The position numbers were made by a program, and so were the translations under genes. Below, piece by piece: positions 22,643-23,516 of a stretch of 23,516 nt of DNA (position 1 is the stretch's first letter; each line of letters opens with the position of its first letter). Source of the DNA: Campylobacterota bacterium (lineage in GTDB: Bacteria > Campylobacterota > Campylobacteria > Campylobacterales > Sulfurovaceae). The stretch covers positions 1 through 23,516 of the forward strand of contig QMKT01000002.1 of the NCBI GenBank assembly GCA_003646505.1, in the 5' to 3' direction. The notes under the pieces were generated by a model. It saw nothing but the letters and a program-made list of their open reading frames with translations. It had not been told where the DNA came from and made no database searches.

Positions 22643-22968
22643 AATGGCTTCCCTGCTCTTCTTGGACGCTTACGACCCATGGTAAGACGTTCTATCTCAT
22701 CAGGATCATAATACTCTCTAGCTCTCTCCAGTAGTGCTTTCAATTCATTCAAGAACGCATAACGTGGGCTAAAGACAAAGAGTCTAGTTCTTCCTACATT
22801 TTTACTTACCAGAACACCACCAAGCTCCAACTTCTCCAGTTGCTTTTGGATAGGGTCAAGGCTTGTATCATAAAAGTCTGCTATCTCTTTGGCATACCCG
22901 TCACCATTTGCAAGGATAAATTGCAGTACACGTTCTCTATTCTTTGATCCGAATATAGCCTCTAACAT
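22639..22968 (-). CDS. Winged helix-turn-helix regulator, candidate antitoxin/autorepressor
   Basis: 109 residues from the ATG at 22968. I chose this over the in-frame GTG at 22983 because GGAG lies 5 bases before the ATG, while the GTG has no clear ribosome-binding site. The start LEAIFGSKNRERVLQFILAN, then GYAKEIADFYDTSLDPIQKQLEKL (recognition helix region, about 28-52) and GGVLVSKNVGRTRLFVFSPRY (wing) are typical of ArsR/MarR-type winged helices. The C-terminus is basic (GRKRPRRAGK). It precedes the nucleotidyltransferase gene with an ATGA overlap, and overlapping palindromes cover its promoter, so autoregulation is likely. No metal-binding cysteines are present, which argues against a metal-sensing ArsR. 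Confidence 0.82.
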   Translation of the reverse strand: MLEAIFGSKNRERVLQFILANGDGYAKEIADFYDTSLDPIQKQLEKLELGGVLVSKNVGRTRLFVFSPRYAFLNELKALLERAREYYDPDEIERLTMGRKRPRRAGKPL

Positions 22969-23002
22969 CCTTACTCCATTCACCTATAAAATAGTTTTAA
23001 TT

Positions 23003-23037
23003 ACCTATATTATAGGTTATATAACCTACATTGTCAA
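23003..23037 (-). promoter_or_regulatory. Perfect consensus promoter with overlapping palindromic operators
   Basis: On the minus strand: TTGACA (complement of 23032-23037), exactly 17 bases, then TATAAT (complement of 23009-23014). Two palindromes overlap it: ACCTATA-T-TATAGGT (23003-23017), which covers the -10, and TAGGTTATATAACCTA (23013-23028), which fills the spacer. A further half-site ACCTATA lies at 22982-22988. The expected binder is the winged-helix protein. Confidence 0.8.
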
Positions 23038-23039
23038 GA

Positions 23040-23055
23040 GGTGGAACTTTCCACC
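23040..23055. promoter_or_regulatory. Perfect inverted repeat upstream of the -35 box
   Basis: GGTGGAA-CT-TTCCACC, seven pairs, three bases upstream of the TTGACA. It is unrelated in sequence to the downstream operators, and lies between the divergent operon and the 24-residue peptide gene. It could be a second protein-binding site or a leader hairpin. Confidence 0.5.
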
Positions 23056-23190
23056 AAAAATAGGGTATATATATGAGGGAGTATTGTCTTACACTTCCCA
23101 CAAACTAACCCTCTCATGCCATAACCACAACTTACCATTCCCACTGTCGTTATCGTATACATTCATATTCCCATTAAAGGAGGCACATAT

Positions 23191-23265
23191 ATGCCATGGA
23201 ATCAAATCCTATCCATCGCCTTGGTCGTAATCACCACCATCGCCAACGAATTACACCATAGGTAA
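23191..23265 (+). CDS. 24-residue hydrophobic peptide, possible type I toxin-like
   Basis: The frame starts at ATG 23191, preceded by AAAGGAGG (about 23177-23184), one of the best Shine-Dalgarno sequences in the window, with 6-7 bases spacing. The peptide begins MPWNQ, has one hydrophobic helix (ILSIALVVITTIA) and ends in ELHHR. The size, single helix and charged end resemble small membrane toxins of type I systems, but no family is recognised. Upstream (23073-23116) ATGAGGGAG-like and CCCTCTCAT arms could fold a leader stem, a feature of such mRNAs. A T-rich stretch follows the stop. It is divergent from the winged-helix operon and lies inside the tRNA-Leu element. Chance cannot be ruled out for so short a frame. 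Confidence 0.5.
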   Translation: MPWNQILSIALVVITTIANELHHR

Positions 23266-23329
23266 TTATTTATTTATTTTTTAATGATTTTTTGTTGATT
23301 TAAAAGTCTTTGAAAGTCCCAGTATATGG

Positions 23330-23357
23330 GTAGCTGGTGCGGATGAGAGGACTCGAA
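23330..23357 (-). repeat. att: Right attachment repeat at the tRNA-Leu 3' end
   Basis: 28 bases identical to 21892-21919. It comprises part of the T-arm, the acceptor 3' strand and CCA of the tRNA-Leu gene, plus five bases beyond. Immediately downstream on the minus strand is a small CCCATATACTGGG hairpin (23318-23330) that may end tRNA transcription. Confidence 0.88.
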
Positions 23358-23419
23358 CCTCCACGCCGTAAAGCACCAGATCCTAAGTCTGGCGTGTATA
23401 CCAATTTCACCACATCCGC
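23335..23419 (-). tRNA. tRNA-Leu (anticodon UAG)
   Basis: On the minus strand it begins GCGGATG and ends CATCCGC-A-CCA, a perfect 7-bp acceptor stem with encoded CCA. The anticodon arm CCAGA-CTTAGGA-TCTGG gives anticodon UAG. The long variable arm (GTGCTTTACGGCGT) marks a class II leucine tRNA. TTCGA is in the T-loop. The 3' end doubles as the attachment site of the adjacent element and remains intact. Confidence 0.96.
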
Positions 23420-23449
23420 ATGTGATTGTTTTACTAAACAATAATAAAG

Positions 23450-23516
23450 TGGTACACCCATTAGGATTCGAACCTAAGACCCTCGCCTTAGAAGGGCGAT
23501 GCTCTATCCAGCTGAG
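23450..23516 (-). tRNA. tRNA-Arg (anticodon UCU), partial
   Basis: The minus strand holds the D-arm onward (CTCAGCTGGATAGAGCA), the anticodon arm TCGCC-CTTCTAA-GGCGA with anticodon UCU, T-loop TTCGAAT between TTAGG and CCTAA, and the encoded 3' CCA. The first bases of the 5' acceptor strand lie beyond the window. It is 30 bases upstream of tRNA-Leu on the same strand, so the two are probably co-transcribed. Confidence 0.93.

Larger units (their letters stand above)
21892..23357. mobile_element. 1.44-kb element integrated at tRNA-Leu(UAG), without integrase
   Basis: Bounded by 28-bp perfect direct repeats 1,438 bases apart, the right one being the 3' end of an intact tRNA-Leu gene. The displaced fragment is downstream of the tRNA and in the same orientation, the arrangement produced by tyrosine integrases. 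Content: nucleotidyltransferase and winged-helix genes, a 24-residue peptide gene, tandem repeats and a G9 tract. No integrase or transposase frame is present, so it is either a passenger mobilised from elsewhere or the remnant of a larger island. fic lies just outside. Confidence 0.72.

Noticed and set aside
23040..23055. Palindrome GGTGGAACTTTCCACC as a terminator
   Set aside because: No T-tract follows on either strand in the right direction; A5 follows on the plus strand and the TTGACA promoter on the minus strand.
22889..23230. 113-codon plus-strand frame across the winged-helix start and operator
   Set aside because: It runs antisense to the regulator and through its promoter, lacks a ribosome-binding site, and is incompatible with the well-supported 23191 peptide start in another frame.

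Overview
The window looks like a chromosomal segment of a mesophilic member of the Campylobacterota (Epsilonproteobacteria), most likely of the Sulfurovum/Sulfurimonas type. The DNA is AT-rich, promoters are mostly extended -10 boxes with poor -35 boxes, and several gene neighbourhoods are the ones I know from Campylobacter and Helicobacter: an RluA-family gene next to purB and nrdA, and rsmA overlapping rnj (RNase J) with kdsD/kpsF close by. The genus is an inference from gene content.

Layout. (1) 1-3298: the 3' end of a glycosyltransferase, then malate:quinone oxidoreductase (mqo) and citrate synthase (gltA), two consecutive steps of the oxidative TCA cycle. (2) 3548-7565, minus strand: purB and then nrdA (class I ribonucleotide reductase large subunit). 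A symmetric divergent promoter separates purB from an RluA-family pseudouridine synthase gene (7638-8567). (3) 8714-11206, minus strand: hisF, a short PNP/MTAN-family gene, rlmN, and an unlisted 33-residue membrane protein whose ATG overlaps the rlmN stop. Three ParB-binding parS-type palindromes lie in this part (8314, 8693, 10163), two inside genes and read in different frames. This suggests the window is near the chromosome origin. (4) 11366-18771, plus strand: rsmA and rnj overlapping by 65 nt, two membrane-anchored proteins of unknown function (one with a helix-hairpin-helix domain), then kdsD, an RsuA-type pseudouridine synthase and rarA, closely packed. (5) 18854-20275: two tandem glycine-zipper lipoproteins, the first with no ATG/GTG/TTG start (ATC stands at the right place), the second with an OmpA-like domain, and a convergent small membrane protein. 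(6) 20587-21783: an accessory Fic-family AMPylase gene with a TTG start.

(7) 21892-23357: a compact 1.44-kb element between 28-bp perfect direct repeats, one of which is the 3' end of a tRNA-Leu(UAG) gene. This is the expected footprint of integration into a tRNA gene. The element has no integrase. It carries a two-gene minus-strand operon (winged-helix regulator and nucleotidyltransferase, overlapping by ATGA), driven by a perfect TTGACA-N17-TATAAT promoter that is covered by overlapping palindromes. It also holds a divergent 24-residue hydrophobic peptide gene with a strong Shine-Dalgarno, three tandem 12-bp repeats and a G9 tract. I consider this the best candidate for an undescribed system (toxin-antitoxin or defence cargo). 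The window ends in a partial tRNA-Arg(UCU).

Most of the window is core housekeeping DNA (translation, RNA processing, nucleotide and cell-envelope metabolism). The accessory part is concentrated in the last ~3 kb. No CRISPR array, rRNA, transposase or integrase was seen.
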